From contig CAZKOJ010000059.1 in assembly GCA_964554365.1 (NCBI GenBank), positions 1-23,142 of the forward strand: a stretch of 23,142 nt of DNA, given 5' to 3'. The stretch is from Clostridium_AM sp964554365 (GTDB taxonomy: Bacteria; Bacillota; Clostridia; Clostridiales; Clostridiaceae). Positions 13,176 through 21,284 of this stretch are shown here, piece by piece; position 1 is the stretch's first letter; each line of letters opens with the position of its first letter. The notes below the pieces were generated by a model. The model worked only from the letters and a program-made list of their open reading frames with translations, searched no databases and was not told the origin of the DNA. A program made the translations under genes and the position numbers.

Positions 13176-14792
13176 TTAGTTTTGCATTATTAATTGCTTT
13201 GCTTTTAGCATTGAAGATGCACTCATAGAAAATTCGTCTAGCCCATATTTTACTAAAGTAGCAATAGCTTTCTCATCTCCAGCCATCTCTCCACACATAC
13301 CACACCATTTTCCTTCTTTATGAGCAGCTTCTATAGTCATTTTTATAAGCTTTAATACTGCTGGATGCATTGGATTGTATAGGTATGATATTTTTTCATT
13401 CATTCTGTCTGCAGCTAAAGTATATTGAATTAAATCATTAGTTCCTATACTGAAGAAATCTACATGTTTAGCAAGTTCATCTGCGTTAACTGCTGCTGCA
13501 GGTATTTCTACCATTATTCCTGTTTGTAATTCTTCATTAAACTCTTTTCCTTCTTTTCTTAGTTCTTCCATACACTCTGATAGAATTTCCTTAGCTTGTA
13601 AAAACTCTTCTAATGATGATATCATAGGAAACATTATCTTTAAATTACCGAAAGCTGAAGCTCTAAGCAATGCTCTTAACTGAATTTTAAATATATCAGT
13701 TCTATCAAGACAAAGTCTTATAGCTCTATACCCTAAAAATGGATTCATCTCCTCAGGTAACGGTAGATATGGAAGCTTTTTATCTCCACCTATATCTAAT
13801 GTTCTTATAACTACTGGTCTTTTTTCCATCTTTTCTACTGCATATTTGTATGATTCAAACTGTTCTTCTTCACTTGGCATATTATCTCTATCCATATATA
13901 AAAACTCTGTTCTGAAAAGACCTATTCCATCACCACCATTTTCTAGTACTTGATGAACGTCTTCAGACTTTCCTATATTTCCTGCTACTTCTATACGTTT
14001 TCCTGATTTTGTAACTGTTTTCACGTTAATAAGTTTCTTAAGTTCTTCTTTTTCTTTTTCATAAGTTTTTTTCTTAATTTCATATTCTTTTATGGTATTT
14101 TTATCTGGGTTTATTATAGCAATACCTTCAATACCATCTACAATTATTATATCTCCATCCTTAACTGAAGTTGTTATATCATTTAGTCCCACAACTGCTG
14201 GTATTTCTAAGGTTCTTGCCATTATAGCACTATGAGAAGTTCTTCCTCCTATATTAGTTAAAAAAGCTATGACTTTGCTCTTATCAAGCTGTGCAGTATC
14301 TGATGGTGTTAAGTCATGGGCAACAACTACTGTATTACTTTCCATTCCCTCTGAGTCACCTGATATAGTTCCTGTAAGATTCGCAAGAACTCGCTTTCCA
14401 ACATCTTTTACATCAGCTCCTCTTTCTCTCATATATTCATCTTCCATTGCTGAAAATATTCCCATATACATATTTATAACATCATCAAGAGCTTTTTCAG
14501 CATTAACCTTGCTGCCCTCTATTCCCATTTCAACAGCACCAGCAAACTCTGGATCATCTAATAACATCATATGACTTTCAAATACGGCTGCCTTATCAGC
14601 ACCCATTTCTTTTTCTGCTTTTTCTTTAATTTTCATTAACTGCTCTTTTGAAACTTCTAGCGCCTGTTTAAACCTTTTCTTTTCTGATTCTATATCCTCT
14701 ATATTTTTTTCTTCAATCTTAATCTCATTATGTTGTTTTATTAAAACCTTACCTATTGCGTATCCTTTTGAAGCTGCTATACCTTTTTCCAT
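13176..14792 (-). CDS. ptsI: PTS enzyme I (phosphoenolpyruvate-protein phosphotransferase)
   Basis: Takes phosphate from PEP onto its active-site histidine and passes it to HPr, the first step of all PTS sugar uptake; cytoplasmic. The 538-residue length is slightly short of the usual 570-575 but all domains are present. The swivelling phosphohistidine domain has GGRTSHSAIMAR with His187. The PEP-binding barrel has the segments GIGLFRTEFLYMDRD, RTLDIGGDKKLPYLP and FSIGTNDLIQY, and the C-terminal Cys is in GMCGEMAGD. GAGGAGG precedes the ATG. No ptsH is adjacent. Instead, the divergent neighbour is a sigma-54 activator with an HPr-like domain, and a -24/-12 promoter lies 80 bp before ptsI. Confidence 0.96.
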   Translation of the reverse strand: MEKGIAASKGYAIGKVLIKQHNEIKIEEKNIEDIESEKKRFKQALEVSKEQLMKIKEKAEKEMGADKAAVFESHMMLLDDPEFAGAVEMGIEGSKVNAEKALDDVINMYMGIFSAMEDEYMRERGADVKDVGKRVLANLTGTISGDSEGMESNTVVVAHDLTPSDTAQLDKSKVIAFLTNIGGRTSHSAIMARTLEIPAVVGLNDITTSVKDGDIIIVDGIEGIAIINPDKNTIKEYEIKKKTYEKEKEELKKLINVKTVTKSGKRIEVAGNIGKSEDVHQVLENGGDGIGLFRTEFLYMDRDNMPSEEEQFESYKYAVEKMEKRPVVIRTLDIGGDKKLPYLPLPEEMNPFLGYRAIRLCLDRTDIFKIQLRALLRASAFGNLKIMFPMISSLEEFLQAKEILSECMEELRKEGKEFNEELQTGIMVEIPAAAVNADELAKHVDFFSIGTNDLIQYTLAADRMNEKISYLYNPMHPAVLKLIKMTIEAAHKEGKWCGMCGEMAGDEKAIATLVKYGLDEFSMSASSMLKAKQLIMQN

Positions 14793-14871
14793 TATTAAAT
14801 TATCCTCCTCAATAAAAGTAACTGTATTTTAAAATTTAACTTGTAAATTTCTAATTTTATAAATATATTTA

Positions 14872-14887
14872 GCAATTTATGTGCCAA
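14872..14887 (-). promoter_or_regulatory. Sigma-54 (-24/-12) promoter of ptsI
   Basis: The minus strand reads TTGGCACATAAATTGCT, fitting the TTGGCAC-N5-TTGCW consensus at every defined position. The GG at 14885-14884 and the GC at 14873-14872 have the required 12-bp phasing. It lies 80 bp upstream of the ptsI ATG. Confidence 0.88.
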
Positions 14888-15034
14888 TTTTAATATATTT
14901 AAAATTTATTTGTAATTTATTTGTAATTTTTTTATAATATTCATTGAAACGCTTTATTTTATGTATAAAAATATAGTTTTATTTATATTATTTAAATTTT
15001 ATAGTAGAGCTTATAAATATTTGATTTAAAATAT

Positions 15035-15051
15035 TTGATAAAAATTATCAA
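15035..15051. promoter_or_regulatory. Palindromic upstream activator site A
   Basis: A perfect palindrome TTGATAA-AAA-TTATCAA, centred about 158 bp upstream of the ptsI -24 element. That is a usual distance for enhancer-binding proteins acting by DNA looping. The same sequence recurs at 15136-15152. Confidence 0.75.
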
Positions 15052-15134
15052 CATAAATTATCCAATTATACCATGCCACCTTGAATATTACTTCTAATCA
15101 CTAGACTTATAGAGATTTTTCAGTTAACATTATA

Positions 15135-15153
15135 GTTGATAATTTTTATCAAC
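15135..15153. promoter_or_regulatory. Palindromic upstream activator site B
   Basis: A perfect palindrome GTTGATAATTTTTATCAAC, sharing both half-sites with site A, 101 bp centre to centre. TTGATA within it could serve as the -35 of the regulator gene, with TATATA at 15161-15166 (19-bp spacer), so occupancy may repress the regulator. Confidence 0.72.
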
Positions 15154-15165
15154 GCTTATGTATAT

Positions 15166-15182
15166 ATGATATTTTTTATCAA
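15166..15182. promoter_or_regulatory. Degenerate third copy of the activator site
   Basis: ATGATATTTTTTATCAA keeps the right half-site TTATCAA and most of the left. It lies 30 bp centre to centre from site B and abuts the ribosome binding site of the regulator gene, consistent with autoregulation. Confidence 0.5.
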
Positions 15183-15195
15183 AACGAGGTGAATT

Positions 15196-17202
15196 ATGTA
15201 TAAAAATAGTATAACCGTTCCTATCCGAAATGGAATACACACAAGAATTGCTGCAATGATAGTTCATAAAGCTACTGAGCTGAAAAATAAATATAAAATA
15301 AATCTATATATAAAAAATTTTTCCACTAAAGAGCCCTTAGCTATAAGTATGCTAGCTTTGCTATCATTAAAAATAAGAGAAAATGAAATAATCGAGGTTT
15401 CATGTAAAGAAAGTTCTATAAATGGTCAAAATGCAGTATTAGAGCTTTGCAATTTTATAAACACAGGTATCTCAACTAATACTAATCCAATTTTGTCTAA
15501 AATAGACGATATAATTGAAGAAAATACTATTGCTTATGAACAAATAGTCAAAAATATTCCTGTAGGAATATTAGTTATTGATGTTAATGGATATATTACA
15601 GCTATGAATGATTATGCCCTTAAAATAGTTGATAAAAAATTAGATTCTGTAATAGGAGGTTATATAAAAAATATTATACCAACTTCTGATTTACCCAATA
15701 TAGTGATTTCAAAAGAACGTAAGGTTGGAGAAACCCAGTATATAAATAATCATCTTGTTATAGCTAATAGGTCTCCTATATTTTCAAACAATAAAGTTAT
15801 TGGCGCCTTAGGAGTGTTTCAAGATATATCTGAGCTCATCGGTATTAAAGAGCTAAATGAAAAATTCAAGAAAATATTAGAAGCATCTCATGATTTAATT
15901 TGTTTTGTAGATGACAGGAAAATTATAAGTTATGTAAATCCTTCTTATGAAAAACATTTTGGTATTAAAAGTTCAGACATTGTAGGCAAGGACTTACTAC
16001 AAATTTCTCCTAAGGGCTTAAGACTTAAAGTATTTAATACAAGAAAACCTATAGAGAATATGATTTATCTTAAAGATAACATAGAAATAATATCTACAGT
16101 AGAACCTATTTTTATAGATGGAACGTTTAAGGGTGTTATTTCTATATCAAAAACTGTAACTGAACTTAAGGATCTAGCTAAAAAGCTAGAAAAATTTGAA
16201 GAAGAATTAAACTATTATAAAGATGAATTAAATAGGCATAATATACTTAATAGTTCCTTTGATTCCATAATAGGGTGTAGTAGTTCCCTTAAAGATTCTC
16301 TCTTTATAGCACAAAAAGCTTCTAAATCTCCATCTACCGTACTTATTCGTGGTGAAAGCGGTACTGGAAAGGAACTTATTGCTAAAGCTATTCATAATAA
16401 TAGCAATAGAAAAGAGATGCCTTTTGTTAGAATTAACTGTGCTGCTATACCTGAAAATTTATTAGAGAGTGAGTTATTTGGGTATGAAAAAGGTGCTTTT
16501 ACTGGGGCTGTTAAAAGTAAGCCTGGTAAATTTAATATAGCAGATGGCGGAACTATATTTCTAGATGAAATAGGGGATATGCCAATTTCTATGCAGGTTA
16601 AACTCTTAAGAGTTCTTCAAGAGAGAGAGTTTGAAAGTGTAGGTAGTCTAACTACTCAAACTGTAGATATACGAATAATCGCTGCTACCAATAGGAATCT
16701 AGAGGATATGATAAAAGAATCTAAATTTCGAGAAGATTTATATTACAGACTAAATGTTATAAGTATTATTCTTCCTCCTTTAAAAAATAGAAAGGAAGAT
16801 ATAAATATTTTAGTGGAACATTTTATTCATAAAATAAATATTAAATTAGGTAAGAATATTACAGGTATAAATCAAAAATCTCTTATGAATCTTCAAAAAT
16901 ATCATTGGCCAGGAAACATAAGAGAATTAGAAAATGTTATAGAGAGAGCTATAAATTTGTGTGAAACTAAGGTAATAACAGAATTTGATTTACCTTTCTA
17001 TATAAAAAATGAGGAATTAGAAATGGATTCTTTAATAAATCTTAAAAATGGGGAACTAGAACCCTTAGAAAATTACGAAAAAGAAATCATAACATTGGCA
17101 ATGCAGAAATATAAAAGTTTTAATAAAGCCGGAAAAGCTTTAGGGATTACTCATAGAACAGTATCTTTGAAATGCAAAAAATATGGGATAGATAATCTTT
17201 AA
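15196..17202 (+). CDS. Sigma-54 enhancer-binding regulator with N-terminal HPr-like domain
   Basis: A 668-residue regulator. Residues 1-90 are an HPr-like domain with GIHTRIAA, whose His15 aligns with the phosphorylated His15 of HPr; Ser51 appears to align with HPr Ser46. Two PAS-like regions follow (about 113-215 and 224-325), then a coiled-coil linker (325-350). The sigma-54 AAA+ domain has Walker A GESGTGKE (386-393), GAFTGA (433-438) and Walker B GGTIFLDEIGD (451-461). The Fis-type helix-turn-helix is at about 625-665. The intact GAFTGA loop means it can engage sigma-54. It starts at ATG 15196 behind ACGAGGTG. Divergent ptsI has a sigma-54 promoter, and the shared intergenic region carries palindromic sites, so EI may phosphorylate this protein and it may activate ptsI. 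The phosphorylation link is inference. Confidence 0.9.
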   Translation: MYKNSITVPIRNGIHTRIAAMIVHKATELKNKYKINLYIKNFSTKEPLAISMLALLSLKIRENEIIEVSCKESSINGQNAVLELCNFINTGISTNTNPILSKIDDIIEENTIAYEQIVKNIPVGILVIDVNGYITAMNDYALKIVDKKLDSVIGGYIKNIIPTSDLPNIVISKERKVGETQYINNHLVIANRSPIFSNNKVIGALGVFQDISELIGIKELNEKFKKILEASHDLICFVDDRKIISYVNPSYEKHFGIKSSDIVGKDLLQISPKGLRLKVFNTRKPIENMIYLKDNIEIISTVEPIFIDGTFKGVISISKTVTELKDLAKKLEKFEEELNYYKDELNRHNILNSSFDSIIGCSSSLKDSLFIAQKASKSPSTVLIRGESGTGKELIAKAIHNNSNRKEMPFVRINCAAIPENLLESELFGYEKGAFTGAVKSKPGKFNIADGGTIFLDEIGDMPISMQVKLLRVLQEREFESVGSLTTQTVDIRIIAATNRNLEDMIKESKFREDLYYRLNVISIILPPLKNRKEDINILVEHFIHKINIKLGKNITGINQKSLMNLQKYHWPGNIRELENVIERAINLCETKVITEFDLPFYIKNEELEMDSLINLKNGELEPLENYEKEIITLAMQKYKSFNKAGKALGITHRTVSLKCKKYGIDNL

Positions 17203-17224
17203 ATCTATCCACAGTTTTTCTTCT

Positions 17225-17262
17225 AAATAATCCCCAATGTTTAAAACTTTTGGGGATTATTT
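17225..17262. terminator. Bidirectional terminator between convergent genes
   Basis: A 13-bp perfect stem (17225-17237 with 17250-17262) around TCCCC/GGGGA, with T-runs on the plus side (TTTTATT) and a shorter one on the minus side. It serves the sigma-54 regulator gene and the convergent TPR gene, whose stop codon (17257-17259) lies inside the stem. Confidence 0.85.
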
Positions 17263-17970
17263 TATTAGCTCCTCAAATTCCTTTGAATCTCTTACTGGGT
17301 TGAAATCTTCTTCTTCAGCTGCTATTTTCTTTATATCTGATGACATATCTATTGCTATCTTTAAATATTTAACTGTGTTTTCTATATCTCCACGTCTTCC
17401 ATATATACTGGCTTTGCCATAATAACTCCATATGTAATTTTCCACTTGTAAATTTTTATCATACCAATTTAAAGATTCATCATAATCTCCATGTAATTCA
17501 TATGCTAGTGCCTTATTAAATCTAGCATATCCAAAATCAGACTTTAATTGAAGCGCCTTATCTATATTTTTCATACCTTCATCAAAGTTATTTTTATAGC
17601 ACAATGCAATTCCTTTAATATTGTATGCCTTATAGAAATTTGTGTCTTCTTCTATAACAATATTTGCTAATGTTATTGTATCATCGTATCTTTTTTCGCC
17701 AAAAGCTTTGAAGCTTTCATCATATTTTTGCTCTAATTTTTTTATTTTTTCTTCCTCAGCTTTTTTTGCTTTCATTTCCTTTGAATCATTTTCATTTTTC
17801 TTATCTATATTTTCTACTACATTTGTATTTTTTTTATTTATATTTCTATTATTTATAGCCTCTTTGTAAGCTATAATAACAACTACAAAAGTTAATATGA
17901 TAAATATTATTATCTTAGTTTTTGTAGATATATTTTTATAAAAACTATTTTCTTTGTTCCTAAACCACAT
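17257..17970 (-). CDS. Membrane-anchored TPR protein (small)
   Basis: A 237-residue protein starting at ATG 17970, with GGAGGG 5-6 nt ahead; the in-frame ATG at 17991 has no ribosome binding site. A single N-terminal transmembrane segment (about residues 17-37) is followed by a highly charged Asn/Lys/Glu coiled-coil stretch (about 42-85). TPR-like repeats follow, including FKAFGEKRYDDTITLANIVI, YKAYNIKGIALCYKNNFDEG and ARFNKALAYELHGDYDESLN. Topology suggests repeats outside the membrane. No enzyme motif, and no partner gene on the same strand within 200 bp. It resembles the larger TPR protein at 10954-12210 in design but not closely in sequence. Function unknown. Confidence 0.7.
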   Translation of the reverse strand: MWFRNKENSFYKNISTKTKIIIFIILTFVVVIIAYKEAINNRNINKKNTNVVENIDKKNENDSKEMKAKKAEEEKIKKLEQKYDESFKAFGEKRYDDTITLANIVIEEDTNFYKAYNIKGIALCYKNNFDEGMKNIDKALQLKSDFGYARFNKALAYELHGDYDESLNWYDKNLQVENYIWSYYGKASIYGRRGDIENTVKYLKIAIDMSSDIKKIAAEEEDFNPVRDSKEFEELIK

Positions 17971-18000
17971 AAGTACCCTCCAGATTTTCATAGAAATATT

Positions 18001-18167
18001 TTTATTTTAGACATATGAAAGAAAATAACAAGTCAAAGATGCGACGGATATTTTGTGTCAGACAAAGAAACAGATTCCGCTGATAGTTATTCTATCAAAG
18101 GGTTCTGCTGATGCAGTATGACACAAAATAGACTAGCATACTGACTAGTTATTTTTTTGAATGTGCC
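18001..18167 (+). repeat. Dispersed palindromic repeat, copy 2
   Basis: Same length and orientation as 9408-9574. Here the arms pair better: TTTTGTGTCA (18051-18060) with TGACACAAAA (18119-18128) is perfect, and the outer arm is AATAAC/GTTATT. Relative to copy 1 the outer U-A has become C-G on both sides, a compensatory change that argues the folded structure is maintained. It lies 73 bp past the citG stop and 31 bp upstream of the TPR gene start. Confidence 0.85.
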
Positions 18168-18239
18168 TTATATAGTTATTATTATACCAACTAAACATAA
18201 ACATTGCATTCTAGTTTTTATATAACTAGTAATATATGT

Positions 18240-19139
18240 TTATCTTGATTGTAAATATTCTTCTACAAAATATAAAAATACAGTTACTGCTAATAAATCT
18301 GCTGTTCCTCCAGGGCTTATGTTTTTTTCCACAAACTCCCTATCTAATAGCTTTATAGCTTCTCTTCCTTTTTCTGTTTTCATGCCACCTATACTCATTA
18401 TGTATTTTGATTTTTCCTGAACATATTTAAGCATATCTATAGAATGTCTATGTATTATATTAGTATCTTCGCTATATTGCATTATACCTATAAGTACATG
18501 AACTAGTCTATGATTTTTATTTAGTTCTGTGGTTTCCTTATATAAATTTAAAGCAAAGTTAAATATTAAAGGAAGACCCTTTTCTATTTCTCCTCTTATT
18601 CCCTTAATTTCATGCTCTAAAAACAATTTTTCTCCATAAGATAAGTTTCTGCCACAATATTTTCCATCTTTAATTAAATGTTTTTTTTCTAATATAGGCT
18701 CAAGGTCTCTTTTTACAATTCCCTCTGTAATATCTATTATTATTTGTTGAATTTCTCCGAATTTTTTATTTTCCTGTGCAGCTACTCCTGCTGCTGCACA
18801 GCAAATACCCATAAGAAATAACATTCCTTTATGAGTATTTACCCCTTTAGTTTTCTTTAACATACATTTTTCTGCTTCAATTCCAAGCTGCTTTAAATCT
18901 AAAAATACAGCTTTAGGATTACCGCTCTCCATACCTCTTTTAGCACATAAAGTTAAATATTTAGCTAAAGATGCAGTACTATCTATAAAACTATAATAAT
19001 CCATGTCCTTATGTGCACCGTTAGATATAAAAGAAACAAGCCCTGGTGACGGGTAACAAGTTACCTCGTACATCATGGCTTGTATGGCTAAGCTACTTAT
19101 ATCAAATGCTTCATTGTTTATACTATATATCTTATCCAT
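18240..19139 (-). CDS. citG: Triphosphoribosyl-dephospho-CoA synthase
   Basis: Makes 2'-(5''-triphosphoribosyl)-3'-dephospho-CoA from ATP and dephospho-CoA, the precursor of the citrate lyase prosthetic group that CitX attaches to CitD. The 299-residue protein has the family motifs EVTCYPSPGLVS (SPG at 31-33), THKG near 102-105 and a C-terminal SPGGTADLLA. I start it at ATG 19139, with GGAG 7 nt ahead, rather than at 19157. It is the last gene of the citrate lyase operon, 33 bp after the NifX-like gene. The palindromic repeat 73 bp downstream may act as the operon end. Confidence 0.9.
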   Translation of the reverse strand: MDKIYSINNEAFDISSLAIQAMMYEVTCYPSPGLVSFISNGAHKDMDYYSFIDSTASLAKYLTLCAKRGMESGNPKAVFLDLKQLGIEAEKCMLKKTKGVNTHKGMLFLMGICCAAAGVAAQENKKFGEIQQIIIDITEGIVKRDLEPILEKKHLIKDGKYCGRNLSYGEKLFLEHEIKGIRGEIEKGLPLIFNFALNLYKETTELNKNHRLVHVLIGIMQYSEDTNIIHRHSIDMLKYVQEKSKYIMSIGGMKTEKGREAIKLLDREFVEKNISPGGTADLLAVTVFLYFVEEYLQSR

Positions 19140-19172
19140 ATATTTTCTCCAAATCATGAATTTCTGTTTTTT

Positions 19173-19550
19173 CTACAATATAGAATCATGTCCTCCATGT
19201 GGATGTTCTCCATGGTGATGTTGACATACCACATTTTTAGATTTCAATGTACCGTTTATAAAGCTTTGTATTACATCTTTATAATTTCCTGAGGCGCCTC
19301 TTATAACCTTTAACCCTTTTACTTCTAGCGCATCTAGAGCGCCTTGTCCTATGCCCCCTGTAATTACTACTGAAACTTCCTTTTGAAGCAAAAGACCTGC
19401 TAACCCTTCATGTTGATGCATAAGTGCTTCTGATGAAACCTCTTCTATATTTATTAGATTTTTATCTTCCACAGTAGCTACTACAAAAGTCTTACTTTTT
19501 CCAAAATGTTGATTTATGTTCATTCCTTCTGATGGCATTGCTATTTTCAT
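19173..19550 (-). CDS. NifX/NifB-C-like (dinitrogenase iron-molybdenum cofactor family) protein
   Basis: A 125-residue protein of the small RNase-H-like NifX/MTH1175 family: IAMPSEGMNINQHFGKSK at the N-terminus (the HFG hallmark) and VVITGGIGQGALDALEVKGLKVI in the middle. A His-rich tail from about residue 109 (CQHHHGEHPHGGHD) could bind metal. A strong AAGGAGG site precedes the ATG. It sits inside the cit operon between citX and citG, where no such protein is needed for known citrate lyase maturation. No nif genes are in the window. Its role here is unknown. Confidence 0.8.
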   Translation of the reverse strand: MKIAMPSEGMNINQHFGKSKTFVVATVEDKNLINIEEVSSEALMHQHEGLAGLLLQKEVSVVITGGIGQGALDALEVKGLKVIRGASGNYKDVIQSFINGTLKSKNVVCQHHHGEHPHGGHDSIL

Positions 19551-19591
19551 AATAATTCCTCCTTAATTTTACTGGCAATTGCTATAAACAT

Positions 19592-20224
19592 TTACAAGTT
19601 AACTTTACCACAATTATTATGAAATTTCATATATGTCATATGCCATTTACAGTAGTCCGCATACTTTTTTTCTATAAATTCTTTAATTTCCTTCATATTG
19701 TGTGTTCTAGCTCTTACACAATTTTGAGCAATCTCATTACAAATATAGCATTTTCTAGGTTTAATGCCGAATATACTTCTACTTAAACTCTTCTTATCTC
19801 TATCGTATACATCAATATCCACATATCTGCCTAAAAAGTGTTGCCGTTCTATGTCAATAGTTATTTTTTTTGTTTCTTCAGCATTTTTGTTAATAATAAG
19901 TTTTAAAATGGGGCCTTCTGCTGTTATAGCAAAATTTTTATATACTATGCATTGTTTAAATTTATTAATTAAAAACTCATTCATGAACTTCATTATACCA
20001 AGTGTTATGGAGTTGTTTTTAATAACTCCAGGGTAATTTACTCTCATAGAAACTAAAGTTTTATTATAAAATTCAATAAGCTTTTCTTGTTCATAAACTC
20101 TTTTCTCTCTACATATTAATATATCTTCTGCAGTATACTCTTTTATTCCCTTAATCTTATCTGTTTTCTTATTGTCTTTAACATAATCTTCATAAGTATA
20201 GTCTACTACCCAATATCTATTCAT
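19592..20224 (-). CDS. citX: Holo-citrate lyase synthase (phosphoribosyl-dephospho-CoA transferase)
   Basis: Transfers the prosthetic group from CitG's product to the acyl carrier subunit CitD. Family features: YTAEDILICREKRVYEQE, VNYPGVIKNN, then GRYVDIDVYD, LSRSIFG and RKCYICNEIAQNCVRARTH with clustered cysteines. At 210 residues it is a little longer than the usual roughly 180, with extra residues at the N-terminus and in the middle (KLIINKNAEETKK). There is no recognisable ribosome binding site. The ATG is 3 nt after the citC stop, so translation is probably by coupling. CitD and most of CitE are off the window. Confidence 0.85.
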   Translation of the reverse strand: MNRYWVVDYTYEDYVKDNKKTDKIKGIKEYTAEDILICREKRVYEQEKLIEFYNKTLVSMRVNYPGVIKNNSITLGIMKFMNEFLINKFKQCIVYKNFAITAEGPILKLIINKNAEETKKITIDIERQHFLGRYVDIDVYDRDKKSLSRSIFGIKPRKCYICNEIAQNCVRARTHNMKEIKEFIEKKYADYCKWHMTYMKFHNNCGKVNL

Positions 20225-20227
20225 AAA

Positions 20228-21274
20228 TTAATGTGGAGAGTTGCTTTCCTGTATTTTCTCCATTATCTCCTTTCCTTTATTAGAATTTAAAAATTTCCAT
20301 GTGATTTCTGGCACCATTTTTTTAATCTGATCTATTTTGTTTCCTTTTATAAGTTCTCTAACTTTGGAGGCACTTATGTAATAACCTTCATATGAGTTTC
20401 TTTCTATTTCTATAAGTTCCACATCATACTTAGGCATAACTTCTTTTAGTGTGTCATTGTAGGTACTAGTAACATTACAGTATGGCTCCTCACCTACAAA
20501 TCTTTTTGTTATATTTAATTTATTACAAAAATATTTTCCAAATATATTACAATCAATATTTTGGTAAGATTTTAATCTTTCTTCTTCTTTTCTAATAAAA
20601 TATGCTGGAAAAGTAGCTGAAGATATAATATATTCCCCCCCTGAAATTACTTTAACATTCTTTAAGTCTGATACCCCTTCTTTTACAATAGAATATCTTT
20701 CATTAAAAGGAAATAGCGATTTATCTTCTTCCAATATAAATAGCAAAACCTCTTTACATTCTTTTGATGCTTTCTCTATTAAATACCTGTGTCCGTTAGT
20801 AAATGGATTACAATTCATTACTAAAGCACCTTTTTCAGTGGCATAGTCTATATTATATTTCCTTATCATGTCATTCAATGTTTTATTTACATTATAAATA
20901 CCATACTCTAATAAAGCAGCAGTGTCCTCTTCATATAGAAGTTGAAAATTTAAAGATGTAAATATTTTTATTTTCTCTTTCTTAGTAAACAAAAAAACAT
21001 GATATGTTCCCTCTTCAAAAAGCCTATCTATTAGATTGGACATAAGAGAAGCTGTTACATTTTCTCCTCTTATATCTTCTGATATAGCAAAACATTTCAA
21101 TACATTTTTAGACTTAGAGCAAGTAGCTTTAATCGCTCTATTACTATCTCTTAAAACTACTGTATAATCCACATCTTTATCAAGTATTAATCCAAAGCCT
21201 TTTAAAAATTCATATACTTCATTTTTGTCTTCTGCATTCCTTAAATTTATTTTTTCTAGCTTCAAATCATACAT
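20228..21274 (-). CDS. citC: [Citrate (pro-3S)-lyase] ligase
   Basis: Activates citrate lyase by acetylating the thiol of its prosthetic group using acetate and ATP. The 348-residue protein has an N-terminal GNAT-like region (about 1-130) and a C-terminal nucleotidyltransferase domain with NPFTNGHRYLIE at 156-167, LFPFNERYSIV and the CitC-typical ISSATFPAYF. Length is normal. GGAG lies 6 nt before the ATG, and citF ends 10 bp upstream. Clostridial citrate fermenters control lyase activity by this acetylation. Confidence 0.92.
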   Translation of the reverse strand: MYDLKLEKINLRNAEDKNEVYEFLKGFGLILDKDVDYTVVLRDSNRAIKATCSKSKNVLKCFAISEDIRGENVTASLMSNLIDRLFEEGTYHVFLFTKKEKIKIFTSLNFQLLYEEDTAALLEYGIYNVNKTLNDMIRKYNIDYATEKGALVMNCNPFTNGHRYLIEKASKECKEVLLFILEEDKSLFPFNERYSIVKEGVSDLKNVKVISGGEYIISSATFPAYFIRKEEERLKSYQNIDCNIFGKYFCNKLNITKRFVGEEPYCNVTSTYNDTLKEVMPKYDVELIEIERNSYEGYYISASKVRELIKGNKIDQIKKMVPEITWKFLNSNKGKEIMEKIQESNSPH

Positions 21275-21284
21275 TTTTATCTCC

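Noticed and set aside
18210..18236. ATTACTAGTT / AACTAGAAT inverted repeat after citG
   Set aside because: One mismatch, a short stem and no U-run on the minus strand; not convincing as the operon terminator, which is more likely the palindromic repeat at 18001-18167.
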